DNA of 64,000 nt, taken from contig MU657184.1 in assembly GCA_026770575.1 (NCBI GenBank), positions 368,131 through 432,130 on the forward strand, read 5' to 3'. The stretch is from Pelagophyceae sp. CCMP2097 (taxonomy: Eukaryota; Sar; Pelagophyceae). Below are positions 10,190-21,563 of the stretch, one piece after another (position 1 is the first letter of the stretch; each line of letters opens with the position of its first letter). Below the pieces are notes generated by a model. That model had not been told where the DNA came from. It saw nothing but the letters and a program-made list of their open reading frames with translations, and did not search any database. Made by a program: the position numbers and the translations under genes.

Positions 10190-12145
10190 TCAGCGGGCGA
10201 AGAGCGGCAGCCTCGCGGCGGCGCGCGCGAGGGCGGCTGCGAGTACGATGGCGAAGACGGAGCCCGCGACTGCGACGCGGTCGACGATGGCCTGCTGCCG
10301 CGCGTGCTGCGCGACGACTTCGTCGTACGGCAGGCCTACGGGCGACGAATCGCGCGCGTTGGGAGGACTACGAGCATCTCTGGCGGAGCCCCTGCCTCCC
10401 ACGACTCCGTGCGGTCCGCGTTTGCCAATTGCCGGCGCCGCAGCGCGCGGGAGAAGGTGACCATCGAGTACAGTGGCGTCCACAGTTTCGGCAGCGCCCC
10501 GGCCAGCGCGCGCTCAATCGCCGACTTGACGCGGTAGAGCCGGCTCGCCGTGTTGTGCGCCATGTCCTCGTAGTTCGCAGTGGCCAAGACGGACAGCGCG
10601 TCCGCCGCGCGCCGGCGCCGGCCTAGGGAAAGATATCTAGAAGACAAGCGTCCATCTTCGAAGCCTCTCAACATCGAACGACGCCCGCGGCGTGAGCCCC
10701 CTCGGCGTTGGTGCGCGTCATCTCGACGGACGCACCGGACATGTCCTCGAAGGTCTTTGCGACGTCGTTGCGGTTCTCCGCCAGGATTTCCGAGAAGACA
10801 AGGCAGTCCTCAAAGGCGGCGTTCATACCCTGGCCGTAAAACGGGACGACGGCGTGCGATGCGTCGCCGAGGCAGAGGACCTTGCTCCCGAGGTGCCAAG
10901 GGGCCACCTATTTCGTCCATGGTTTCGGCAATGACGGCACGGGAAAATGGTTTCTCGGAAACCTCCGCCAGGCAAGACTTTACCTGGAGCTGGACGAGCG
11001 GGGCCGTCGGGTTGCCGTAAAAGTCGTCTACCACCGTGGGCATCAAGTCGACTGCGTCGCCGAAGTTGTCGCGGAACCACTTTGCGACAGCCTCTCTCGT
11101 CCAATTCTGCTCCATGTCTTCGAGCTCGTCGCAGTTCGCAAAGAGTGTCGAGGTGAACGAGCCGTCCGTGTTTGGTAAAGCGATGAGCATCGTGTCGCCG
11201 CGCGGCCAGATGTGCAGGTAATTCGGCGGGTAGACGTAGCCACCCTTGGCGTCCGCGGGGATGCTCAGCTCCTTGTACCCTTGCTTCGCGTACCAGACGC
11301 GCGTGTCGAAGCGGCCGCGCCGCTCCATGAACCGCCGCGTCGCCGAAAAAGCCCCGTCGCAGCCGAAGAGCGGACCGTTGGACTCGAGCGTCACGGGCGG
11401 GCCCTCGCCGCCAGGCCGCTCAAACTTCGGCCGCAGCGCCTCGTCCAGCCCCACGAGCTTGTGCCCTGCCATGCATGCGTCACAGCGTGGCGGCCGTGAG
11501 TCGCATGCGAAGGAACCGGCGAAGGAACCGGCGAATGAAGGAAGGGGCGCGCACCGTGGTGGTAGACTGCGCCGCGCTTCCTCGCCGCGGCCTCGAGCAC
11601 TACGCGCGGGTGCGGTCATCCCCCGATCGTCTACGCACTCCCCGAAAGTGCAGCGGCTTTACGAAAGGGAGCGGTCATCGCCGCTCCAGCCACTCACGGC
11701 CGACGACGTTAGGCCTTGAGACCGAGTAGATGGCCTCGCCCGGCTTGCCGTACTTTTGCGTCGCGGTGGAACCGTCCGGAAGGTGGAGGTATCTAGAGTG
11801 CATCTCGACGGACTTGGCGAGGATGTCTCCGTCGAGGCTGAGCTTCTGCAGAGCCGAAATCCCGCGGTGCGACAGCGCAAAGTTGATCGAGCGCTTCGTC
11901 GCAGAGGCAGCCTTGCCGAAGCCGCCTGCGCTTAAAATCGACGGCCGCCCGCGGGAAGTCTATGACGGTCTATAGGACGAACCTTGGTCGCCCTCCTTCT
12001 CGACTTCTTCCTCGTCTCGGAGTTCGTAGACGTCCGTTTCGAAGCCGGCCTCGAGCAAGAACATGGCCAGCAACGAACCGCAGGGGCCGCCGCCGACGAT
12101 CGTCGCGCGCTGCGGGCCCTCGGAGGGCGGCGCCATCGTCGTCAT
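10190..12145 (-). CDS. KMO: Kynurenine 3-monooxygenase
   Basis: Seven exons reconstruct a 469-residue FAD monooxygenase: 12145-11983, 11925-11698, 11599-11555, 11465-10984, 10907-10736, 10622-10449, 10335-10190. It has the dinucleotide motif [14 protein letters not shown], then [52 protein letters not shown], the second FAD motif [20 protein letters not shown], and [16 protein letters not shown]; all align with animal and fungal KMO. The C-terminus has a hydrophobic segment ([16 protein letters not shown]) matching the mitochondrial outer-membrane anchor of KMO. It hydroxylates kynurenine using NADPH in tryptophan breakdown or de novo NAD synthesis. The last intron (10448-10336) has a GC donor, C|GCGCGC; without it the protein is frameshifted at a conserved site. 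Confidence 0.95.
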
Positions 12146-12396
12146 CTCGTTGGTCAGACCTTCTCTGAATCGGCTTCTTTGGCGATTTCCGGGCAGAAAA
12201 GGCCCTACGTACAGTTTTCGGTCGGTCAACCCTGCGCGGTTGCTCGCTTAGAATCCACCCTGGGTTGGGCCAGGCGACAGGGGTCCCGTGTCCAGCCGAT
12301 GACGGGGCGATTCGAAGGAGCATCCGTCCAGTCAAGCGGTGCTCAGGCTTCTTGGGCGGCTCCGGCCGGTGAAGTCCCGAGGCGACTTACAAAAGA

Positions 12397-15300
12397 CTAC
12401 TCCTTTTTCTTCTTAAGTTTCTCTTTCTCTCGGGACTTGTCCTTCTTCTTCTTGGCCTTTTCCTTGTCCAGCGCCTTGGACCCGCCGACCTTTGGCTTCT
12501 TCTCTTTAGACTTGGTCTTGGCGCCTTTGCCTTTGCCCTTGCGCTTGTCCTTGTCCATCATCGCCCGGTAGTCGACGCCCTTGGCCGCGTTCAGCTCCTT
12601 CTGCGCGCCCTTGAACTTGCGCCTCATTCGTTTGATGGCGTAGCGCTCCATGGCTTTTTTCTTTTTGCGCCTCTTGAACTCCCAGTACGCCAATAGAGAC
12701 AGGCCGACCAAGCCGCCCATGCAGCCCGAGATGATGTTCCAGGGCAGCGCCGTCTGGTACTTCCATTTGTACATGTTCTCGAATCCGTACGTGATGTCCA
12801 TGTTGCCAGCCGGGTCGAGGCAGCGGGCGTAGAAGATGTACGTCCCCGATCCCGGACCTCCCTCGAACCAAAAGTCAAGCCAGTTCACGTGCGCCTTGCC
12901 CATCGTCTGGTCCCAGGTGCGCGCGACGAGGTGCTCGTCGTAATCATAAACCTCGTACTCGAAGATGGAGCCCTCCTTGTCGGCCCGCAGTTTAAAATTG
13001 TCCTCGGCCGTCTTAAAAATGTTCATCAGGTCGTCCCCGAAGACGAGCTCCTCCGGCTTCAAGTAAATCGTGGCGCGAGGCAGCTTGTCGTCGCGGTACC
13101 ACATATCTTGCGTCGAGCGCATCGATCGCGTCGAGCGCAGCTCCCTGCGCTCGTCCGGCACGAGACCGCCCATCACATAGATCTTCTGGTCCAGATAGAC
13201 GCCCGCGTGAAAGGCGCGCGCGCCCGGGTTCGACTTGCAGACCAAATCCTCGGCCTCTTTCTCCGGGTTTTGCACGTGCGAAGGGACTTTGACGTCGCCG
13301 ACTCCGGGCACGTTGACCGGGTCCATTCCGATACCGGCACACCCGTCCCACCTCGATATCAGCTCCTCGTCCGAGAGCGCTTCAGACGAGTTGAACCACT
13401 TGCCGTGCCACCGAGCCCTCCAGGGGTAGTCGCCCTTGCCCGCGGGCGAGGGTCCAGCGAAATCCGGTTCGACGTTCATCGGGGCCTGCGCCTCTGCGTC
13501 GTAGTGCACGAGCGGGTGCAATCGCACGTCCACGGCGCACTTGTCCATCACCGCCGCCGCGAGGGCGATGTGGTCGCACACGATGTCGAAATTGTAGCCT
13601 GTTTTAAAAAGTTCATCGTACTGCCCCCCGAACCGCTCCGAGGCGGGCGCCTGCGGCACGTAGCCTCGCAATCTCAAGACGTCGGCCTGCGACGCCGATG
13701 CCAAATCAGAAATAGTGTGGATATTGAGCTGGTGCATAAAATCGAGCGCGGCGGCGTCGATCAAACCTTTTCGCCGCGGCACGTGGCCGTAGACAAGAGG
13801 CCGCGCGCGCATCTGCGACGGGAACCCGGAATCGAACGTCTCGTAGCTCACGTCTAAAGGTAAATACACCTGCACCAAATCTTCAACTGGGGAATTGCCG
13901 TCGACGTAGTGCTGCTGCGGCGCGCCCTCGTCGTACACAAACGCTCCACCAGACTCGTATCTAAACAAAGCGTCCGGATCATAATCCCGCCGCCACCGCG
14001 TCGCGTTGACCAGCGTGCCGCCAGAAACGGCTGCGGAGCACTCTGGCCCGTTATCGCCGTCAACATAGGCCACGCCAGTCTCCGGATCCTTGCGGCATTC
14101 CCAGCCCCAGGACCACGTGTCGCCGAAAAGACTGCCGTCCAGCGCCTCGCCGCCAGAGACGTGCACGCGCTGCGAGCCTAAAGGAGCACCGGTCCACAAA
14201 GGCAAGAGGTCCACAAAGGCTGGTCCACTCGTAGCGCCCTTGTCATTCGGCGAGTGGTAAACGAAGAGGTCCACAAAGGCTGGTCCACACCGGCTTGCGC
14301 AGATGCCGTCTCTTCCCGGATCGGCCGCCCCGTTGACGAGGTTTCAGGACGCGGCCGCTCGCCGCCGTTGTTTGCGGACGGCGGGTCAACGACTGCTACG
14401 AGTCCGGTGCGCGGCGCCCAGTCTGCGTCCTTTGCGCGCGTCCAGCCGCCCTGTTGCGTCGCAGCCGGGTCGAGACCGGCCTTTGGGAGGTCGATGTACC
14501 AGACGTCGTTCAAGACTTGGTCCTTGGAGGCATCGGACGTAAAACCCGTCTTGCCGCCCATGACGAAGAGCGCAAAGCCAGAGTTGCTGGACATGGCGTT
14601 GGGTCTTGAGTAGAGCTGGGCCATCACCGCGATCGCGTGCCCGCCGCGCCCCGCAAAGTCGGCCGTGGGCAGCGACAACCACAAAGCGCCGGGCGCCGCG
14701 CCGCCGCCGTCGAGCTTAGAGTACCAGATGTCGTTCATATATGCTCTATAAGCCCCTGCGTCCACGTCGCCGCAGAACCGCCCCTCGCAGTAGGAAAGAT
14801 GCCGTGAGGCAAAGCCGCCGACGAGGTACATGTTGCCGCCGAAGACGGCGACGCGGTGCTGCTCTCGCGGCGACCAAAAGGTGCACATGCAGACTCCGGA
14901 AACCGCGCCGGGCTCGCGGTTGCAGACTTCCTGATTGCCATAGCAGTCGGAATCCGTGCGGCACCGGAGCGCGGCGTTGAAGGCTTCGGCGAGGATTGGG
15001 GTCGGCGAGTCGCGCGACTTGATGGGATCCGTAGGTAAAAGTTCGAGCTGGTTCGAGTGGCACCCCGGCTGTTGCAGCGTCCAAGTCGACCCCCAGTCGG
15101 TGCTAGACCAGACGTCGTTCTTCAAAACGTTGGCCTGCCGCATGCTCGGCTCGCGGCGCACGCCGTCGACAGCCGCCGCCGCGACGTTGATGCGAGACTC
15201 GAATTCCGACTCTTTATTCGGCGACCCAACGAGACCGCCGACCAAGCGGTCGCTCGACAAAGGCTGTCCCTCGCGCGCGCGGCCGCCGATGACGAAGATC

Positions 15301-16049
15301 ATGTCGCCGTAGATGGCCACCTGGTGCATCCGCCTTGCGGAAAACCAGCCGCGGGGCGCGCTGCGGCCCGACGCGGCCAGCTCGGCGGCGCAGTCTTTGG
15401 CCGGGGGCAGCAGGTAGGGCGGGTAGTTGTCCTGGCACATGATAAAGTCCTCGTACGTCTCGTGCTGCCGCGGCACCTCGCCGGTGGAGACGTGGTCCCA
15501 TCGGAGTTGAGAATGAATCTTCGGCACCTTGTGCTTGTACCTAGTCGTGGCCTCAGACGCCTAAAATCCCCTCAGACGCCTAACATCCAGGGCGATGGCG
15601 CACCGGCCGCGGTCGATCATGTCGTGGTCGACGACCCAGGTCCTTTGCGGCTCTGGGGTCTTGAGGCGCCAGACGTCGTTTCGAAGCCCGTGCACCGGAT
15701 TCGCCTGGTCAAACCCGTCCCGCGCCTCGGCGTCGACCCAGTAGTCGTCGCCGCCGACGAGCATCAGCGACGGCTGCGACCGGAAGAGCGCCTCGCCGTT
15801 GTCGCTCACATTCGAAACGGCCACCGCGAAGCCCATGCGCGCCGACCAGTGCGGGTTCTGCGCAGAGGGCATGTATGGAATGACCGTGTTCTGCTTCAGC
15901 GGGCCAGTCGTCTGCGCCCAGTTCGACGCCCCGCAGCCAGCGGCGAGCAGCCACAGGCACAGCGCCCAGCGCGGCCGAGATGCCGCGCGCGCGGACCGCC
16001 GCCCGTCCATAGACGGGCCGCCGCCCTGCAGAGACTGGAGCCGCCTCAT
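12397..16049 (-). CDS. Large kelch-type single-pass membrane protein
   Basis: Three exons (16049-15604, 15540-14291, 14177-12397) join in frame to 1158 residues; the second in-frame ATG at 16010 may be the true start, since it leads directly into a signal peptide (WALCLWLLAAGCGAS). Kelch-like blades are seen as MLVGGDDYWVD, IFVIGGRAREG, MYLVGGFASR, LFVMGGKTGF and IYVMGGLVPD, each followed by NDVW- or DMWY-type motifs. A cysteine-rich insert (CRTDSDCYGNQEVCNREPG) resembles an EGF-like or disulfide module. One membrane segment (IISGCMGGLVGLSLLAYW) precedes a strongly basic, lysine-rich cytosolic tail of about 110 residues. Introns are 63 and 113 bp, GT-AG. Likely a surface or endomembrane interaction protein; function unknown. 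Confidence 0.8.
14191..14288. repeat. Short direct repeats inside a kelch-gene intron
   Basis: A 25-bp element occurs at 14204-14228 and again at 14264-14288, with a 13-bp partial copy at 14191-14203. All lie inside the second intron of the kelch gene and keep both flanking frames open, so the intron also reads through as coding sequence. Confidence 0.85.
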
Positions 16050-16223
16050 CGTCTCGGCATGGTCCGGCGGGGCACTCTGGGGACGAGTCGACCGCGCCGA
16101 GGCGGAAGGTCTAGCGGACCTGGGTCTTCAGTCTGCAAAGTTTCAGCGACGCCTGTACTATAGCACCGACGCCACTTGCAAGGGGCCTACGATCGACTCG
16201 AGCAAGCCTCAGGGCGGACCCGG

Positions 16224-17524
16224 ATGGACCCGGGATGCCACGACGTCGAGGAACCGTTGTTCTTCATCGATCGTCGGTGTCCGGGCTTGATGGAGCCGGC
16301 GGTGGCCGACGATGCGGCCCTGGCGCCTGGGACGGAGGCGCGGGGTGTAAGACCCACGTCGGATCGACCAGATGCGGGTGGAGCAGAGCCGGAAGCTCCG
16401 CCGCGCGTGCGCCGCGGGGCGGCCGGCGCCCTCGCCCCGCGCTTCGAGGCCCCGCGCCTCGATGGCGGCACTCGACGAGACGCGGTCGACGGCGACGAAG
16501 CGTCCGCGTGGGAGCAAAAGTTGACGGTCCTCAAGTGTCCCGGCTGCGATTTCACGGAGAAGAAGTGGCAGTGCGCTCAGCCCGCCCCTTTGATCGACGC
16601 CGTCAGGCGCGCCCGTAGGAAGCTGGTCGACCACCTCCGCGCGACGAACCACGACTGCAAGTCCGGCACGCCTCGGCGGCGCGGCGATTACATTTCTACG
16701 TCGGTGCGGTCGCGGAAAGACGAGGCCAAGCATGCAGAGCACGTGCGGCAGCTGGAGAGCGTAAGTCTACGAGCGTGTCGTTGGCCCTCGAGCCTCACGA
16801 CGGACGATCCTGCGGCGCCGCCATGCGCGGATCCTCGAGGCAGGTTCGAGCCGAGCTCGAGGAGACGATGGCGGCCATGGACGGCCTCTTCGACGACGAA
16901 TACGCCGAGGCGGCGGCGGCGCTGCCCAGGGGCAGCCGAGGCCAAAAGCGCAAGTCCAAGGCGGACCGCCGCGCGGCGCGCGACGACGACTCGCCGGAGG
17001 TGGCCGAGGCCGCGACGCCGAAGACGGACAACGACCGCGTCTACGGCCGCGGCGCGCGGTTGCTCCGCATGATGGGGTGGGTCGACGGCGACGGCGCGGG
17101 CCGCGCGAGCGCAGGAATGTCGTCGGCGCAGATCCTCTCTCGAGTGGCGCCGAACAAAGGCGCGCGCGGCCTCGGCGCCACGGACGAGACGGGCAGGGCG
17201 GAGCAGGACAAGCTGAAGGCGGCCAAGAAGCAGCGGCGCAAGGCGGAGCTGCGCGTGGAAAAGGAAAGAGCGCGGGACCACGAAACCGCCGACAAGGCAG
17301 CGAGGTCTTTAGGCCGCGGCCGGCAAAGAATCCGACCGGCCTGGATGGGCTCTTTGCCCCTCGAGGCCGCGCCCGGCACGGCCGCGCCGCCCGGCCCAGC
17401 AGCGCCGCCCAGCGTCGACGCCTCTGGTTGTCGGGCGGGCGATGCGGCACGCGCCGACCCGCACCCCAGAGGCCTTGGCAGAGGCCGCGGCAAGACGATG
17501 CCGGCGTGGATGGGCGTGGCTTAA
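16224..17524 (+). CDS. G-patch domain RNA-associated protein
   Basis: Exons 16224-16760 and 16844-17524 give 405 residues; the 83-bp intron starts GTAAGT. The second exon has a clear G-patch, ARLLRMMGWVDGDGAGR, the glycine-rich motif that activates DEAH-box helicases. The first exon has a possible zinc-binding region, KCPGCDFTEKKWQC followed by VDHLRATNHDC. The C-terminus is basic and carries a twice-used PAWMG motif (RPAWMGSL, MPAWMGVA at the very end). A nuclear role in splicing or ribosome assembly is the usual one for G-patch proteins. The start at 16224 is the first in-frame ATG; the region between it and the kelch start (16049) is about 175 bp and must hold both promoters. Confidence 0.8.
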
Positions 17525-17638
17525 GAATAAAACTCTCCGACACACGGCGGGGGGGGCGTCGTAACCGACCTGCTCGAGCAGTCTTGCCGGCGCTCCCCTC
17601 GCGCTCTTGGTCGATAAGGTTTTTCTTGTCTTGTCGTC

Positions 17639-20600
17639 ATGACCAACACGCGCGCGCAAGCTGCCGCAGCAGACGGGGCGGCTGCATCGACTGGCACGCC
17701 AGAAGCGGCGGCGACGGCGCTTCGCCTTGCGGCAAGCATCTCCGCGGACTTCGCAACGTCGACTGCTCCCGCTGGGGGCCCCGCAGGGGGGGCACCAGGT
17801 GCTGTAAGCGGACCGGCGGCAACGGCGCCTCCGTCTTTGGCTACGAGCGGGAACGCCGGCACGACGGCCCCGCGACGTTCTTTTCTCAAACACCACCGGA
17901 CCGCCAAGCCCCTAGAGGCGTTTATCTACGGCGCCTTGACGCTCATCATCACTAGAGACCCTGATGTGTTCAAGCCCTACACGTTCTCCGACGAAACCGA
18001 CGTCCTCTTCGGCTTCGCGCGCTCCCCCGGGAGCGCTTCAAACGAACGCACTGACCAAGTGCTCTGCGGCTTATCGGCCGTCGAGCTTGGCGGGGCGATT
18101 GCGAGCGTTGAAATTTTTGACTGGTGTGATAAGATCACAAAGGACCTCATCTTCAGCGGTGACCTCGAGGTCGACTCCGCCTACGTCGACTCCATCACCA
18201 GCGTTGGCACAGTCGAGACCCACTCTTTTGAAGCGCTTGCGCAGACTTTAGCTGTCGTTTTCGCGGGTCACCGTGTGCTCCCGTATGCAGACAAGGGTCC
18301 TCGGTCGTCGAATCCGTTCACACACAAAGGTCACCATATTTTGGCGAAAAGCGGACACCCCGTAGCCGAAGTGAGTGGCATGAAGCGGGCCTGGTCGCCG
18401 CTTGGCCTCTCGGCAGTGCGTCGCTTCGGAGACCGCGCGTCCGCGATAGCGCTGAACCAGCAGATTGTTCGGCAGTCGAAGACTGCGTCGCAGATTCTGG
18501 CGCTCTTCGACAGTCGCGGCCCAGAGTACACGTCCGTCAACCTCGCCACGTCGCTGCAGCGCCTCGGCACCCTGAGCCACACGATCAACAAGGCCTCAAG
18601 GCCTTTACTCTACAAGTTGGTGGCCAAAGCCGCTGAAAGCGTCTCTTCCGACTCTGCGGATTGGGAACCAAGACACCTTGCGCAGTCGACTTGGGGTGTG
18701 GGGAAGATGGGGATCCACGTCAAGGCCCCGGCGCTATTTCGCGCTGTTTCCGCCGACGCACTGGAGAAGCTGAAGGCGTTTAACTCGTTGGACATTGCCA
18801 ACATTGCCTGGGCCTTTGCAAAGGTCGGCCACCCTTCGCCGCAGCTGTTTGAAGCGGTCGCTTTCGAAGCGTCCCGGAAGATCACGACTTTCCACTCCCA
18901 ATCTCTGGCAAACACCGCATGGGCCTACGCGACGGCTGGGGCACCGGCGCCCAAGCTCTTCCAGCTCGTCGAGGAGCAAGCGCTGAAGAAGATGGCTGAT
19001 TTTAACGCTGTCGACATGGCAAACACCGTCTGGGCCTACGCGAAGGCGGGCGTTCAAGCGCCATTGTTATTTGACGCTATAGCCGCGGAAGCGCCGCCCA
19101 AGATCGAAACGTTCAACCCGCAGAACCTCGCAAACACCGTCTGGGCTTACGCGACGGCAAAGGTCGAGGCGCCGGTGTTATTTGAAGTCGTCGCCGCGGC
19201 AGTGCCGACGAAGCTGGCGCAGTCCAACCCGCACGACCTCACGAACACCGTCTGGGCTTTTGCAAAGGCGGGCCTTCCGGCGCCGTCGTTGTTCGAGGCT
19301 GTCGCGGCGGCAGCGCCTTTGAACATTTCAAAGTTCACCCCGCAGAACCTGGCCCAGATCGTCTGGGCTTTTGCAAAGGCGCAAGTTCCGGCGCCATTGT
19401 TATTCGAAGCGGTGGCCGCAGCGGCAGTGGAGAAACTGAAACATTTCGACCCCCTGGACCTCGCCAAGATCCTGTGGGCCTTTTCGACGGCGGGCGTCCC
19501 GGCGCCGTTGTTGTACGAGGCCGTCGCCGCCGACGCCTTTGGCAAGGTCTGGAGGTTTAGGCAGAGTGAGCTCGCCAACATGGCCTGGGCTTTCTCAAAG
19601 GCGAGGATCCACGCGCCCGCGCTCTTCGAGGCCATCGCCGAGCAAGCGCCAATCGAGAGGTTCAACGCGCAAGCGCTCGCAAAGACGGCGTGGGCTTACT
19701 CGATGGCGGGCGTTTGGGCGCCTGGGTTGTTTCAAAGGGTGGCCACAGAATCGTCGAAGAAGATATCGACGTTCAAACCGCTCGACATTTCATACATCGT
19801 CTGGGCATTTTCGACGGCGGGTTTTGCTGCGCCGTTGTTATTCGACGTGGCCGCCGCAGAGGCGCTCGGGAAGATTGAATCGTTCAACTCGCAAGACCTC
19901 GCCAACTTGGCGTGGGCGTATGCCAAGGCAAAAGTCGGGGCGCCGGCTTTGTTTGAAGCGGTCGCCACGCAAGCACGAGAGAAGATGGCGACGTTCGACC
20001 CGCACGAGCTCTCGAGCATCGTCTGGGCTTTTTCGACGGCGGGTTTTGAAGCGCCGGCTTTATTTGAAGCGGCCGCCGCGGCATCGTCGAATAGGATTGC
20101 GACGTTCAAGGCACCCGACCTCGCGAACATGGTGTGGGCGTATGCGACGGCGGGCGTTTCGGCGCCGATGTTGTTCGCGGCGGTCTCGCGAGAATCGCTG
20201 GAGCGGATTGCCACGTTTAACTCGCACGACCTTGCAAACGTCGTGTGCGCCTACTCGACGGCAAAGGTCGAGGCGCCAGCTTTATTTGAAGCGGTCGCCG
20301 CATACGCACCAAAGAAGATGGCGACGTTTGACGCGCGCGGCCTCGCCAAGATGCTCTCGGCCTATTCGAAAATTCGCCCCACAAAGGAAACGTTTGCGGT
20401 ATTCGGAGCCGTCGCGGCGGAAGCGTCCACGAAAATGGAGACGTTTGATGCGCACGACGTCGCGACGACGATGTGGGCTTTTGCGAACGCGGGCGTTGAG
20501 GCCCCTTCCTTCTTCGAGGTGCTATTTTGGGCCGCGGAGATGAAGCTCGTCGGGTGGAGCGCCGAGGACAAGTCGCACTTGCACAAGGTCTACGACGCAC

Positions 20601-21346
20601 TCCGCAAAGACGCGCCCCGCCATTCTGTGACGGAGTGGCTGAGCAGACACGAGTTTGCTTTACTGGCGCCGCCTCGCGGCCGAGTGGAGGCGCAGCTGTG
20701 GATGACAAAGGGCGAGGAGGCCGACGCGAGGCGTTCTGCTCTCTTAAGCCTCCCGCAGTCGGTGCGCGAGATGTCCGAAACTTTGGCGAAAATCGGCTGG
20801 AAGCACGAGAGGCACGTCACCTCCGAGGGCGTCTCGCTCGACTTGGCGCAGCCCGACCGAAAGTTTTGCATCGAATACGACGGCCCGGCGCACTACTGCG
20901 TCCGCGACGTCGGCGGCGTGCCCACGCGCCTCCTCGACGGCGGGCCCCGGTTCAAGGACCGCTTTTTGCAAAGCCAAGGGTGGAAGGTCCTGCGCGTGCC
21001 GTACTGGGAGTGGACGAGGCTACCAAAAAACGGCCGCTGGACCGCGGACAGAGAAGGCTACCTCCGCGGCCGCCTCCGCAAGGCCTTTGACGAGTCGACG
21101 GTGCCCTTTGAGGCAGCCGCGGGCCCGAAGAGGCGCCGCTACACGCGGCCCCGGAGCGCGCCACACATAAGTTGGTACACCATCCGGCACGCCATCAAGG
21201 CCAAGCTGTGGAAGCTGTGGATGGGGAAGAAGGCCGGCAGAGACAGGACGCGCAAGGGCGACCGATGGAAACTCATGCAGGCCAAGAAGAAACCCAGCGC
21301 CAGGGCGCTCCTCCGCCTCGAAAAGAGTAACAACGCTCCGGAATAG
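17639..21346 (+). CDS. RAP-domain protein with seventeen 37-residue helical repeats
   Basis: One uninterrupted exon of 1235 residues. The N-terminal 100 residues are Ala/Thr-rich, fitting an organelle transit peptide. From about residue 345 to 975 there are seventeen degenerate 37-residue repeats of the form LANTVWAYAKAGVxAPxLF followed by EAVAxxAxxKxxTFN, an alpha-helical array like those of octotricopeptide and FASTK-type proteins. The C-terminus has a RAP domain: FCIEYDGPAHYC, RFLQSQGWKVLRVPYWEW. RAP proteins bind and process organelle RNA (mitochondrial or plastid), so this is probably a sequence-specific organelle RNA factor. It is intronless, unlike most neighbours, which may reflect retroposition or simple repeat expansion. 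Confidence 0.9.
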   Translation: MTNTRAQAAAADGAAASTGTPEAAATALRLAASISADFATSTAPAGGPAGGAPGAVSGPAATAPPSLATSGNAGTTAPRRSFLKHHRTAKPLEAFIYGALTLIITRDPDVFKPYTFSDETDVLFGFARSPGSASNERTDQVLCGLSAVELGGAIASVEIFDWCDKITKDLIFSGDLEVDSAYVDSITSVGTVETHSFEALAQTLAVVFAGHRVLPYADKGPRSSNPFTHKGHHILAKSGHPVAEVSGMKRAWSPLGLSAVRRFGDRASAIALNQQIVRQSKTASQILALFDSRGPEYTSVNLATSLQRLGTLSHTINKASRPLLYKLVAKAAESVSSDSADWEPRHLAQSTWGVGKMGIHVKAPALFRAVSADALEKLKAFNSLDIANIAWAFAKVGHPSPQLFEAVAFEASRKITTFHSQSLANTAWAYATAGAPAPKLFQLVEEQALKKMADFNAVDMANTVWAYAKAGVQAPLLFDAIAAEAPPKIETFNPQNLANTVWAYATAKVEAPVLFEVVAAAVPTKLAQSNPHDLTNTVWAFAKAGLPAPSLFEAVAAAAPLNISKFTPQNLAQIVWAFAKAQVPAPLLFEAVAAAAVEKLKHFDPLDLAKILWAFSTAGVPAPLLYEAVAADAFGKVWRFRQSELANMAWAFSKARIHAPALFEAIAEQAPIERFNAQALAKTAWAYSMAGVWAPGLFQRVATESSKKISTFKPLDISYIVWAFSTAGFAAPLLFDVAAAEALGKIESFNSQDLANLAWAYAKAKVGAPALFEAVATQAREKMATFDPHELSSIVWAFSTAGFEAPALFEAAAAASSNRIATFKAPDLANMVWAYATAGVSAPMLFAAVSRESLERIATFNSHDLANVVCAYSTAKVEAPALFEAVAAYAPKKMATFDARGLAKMLSAYSKIRPTKETFAVFGAVAAEASTKMETFDAHDVATTMWAFANAGVEAPSFFEVLFWAAEMKLVGWSAEDKSHLHKVYDALRKDAPRHSVTEWLSRHEFALLAPPRGRVEAQLWMTKGEEADARRSALLSLPQSVREMSETLAKIGWKHERHVTSEGVSLDLAQPDRKFCIEYDGPAHYCVRDVGGVPTRLLDGGPRFKDRFLQSQGWKVLRVPYWEWTRLPKNGRWTADREGYLRGRLRKAFDESTVPFEAAAGPKRRRYTRPRSAPHISWYTIRHAIKAKLWKLWMGKKAGRDRTRKGDRWKLMQAKKKPSARALLRLEKSNNAPE

Positions 21347-21563
21347 CCGGGGTGCTCTTAGTGCGGAGCCCGAGTCACGGCGTGGCAGGTCCGCTCCTCG
21401 GGCCGAGCGGCCACCCGGGAAAGTCGTGGTGTCTTGTCGACTTCCCTTTTGGGTGGGTTTCGGGAGCGGCTCGGAGCCGCGTCCCTGGTCCCCGGAAAGG
21501 TCGTGCTTCCCGGGGGCATGCGTAAAACCCGGCGGCGTCGCCTTCGGGGCGGTCCACGCGCGT

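Noticed and set aside
10335..10449. KMO as a pseudogene because of a frameshift near its C-terminus
   Set aside because: A GC-AG intron restores the conserved continuation and the membrane anchor, and the same donor type is seen in other intact genes here.
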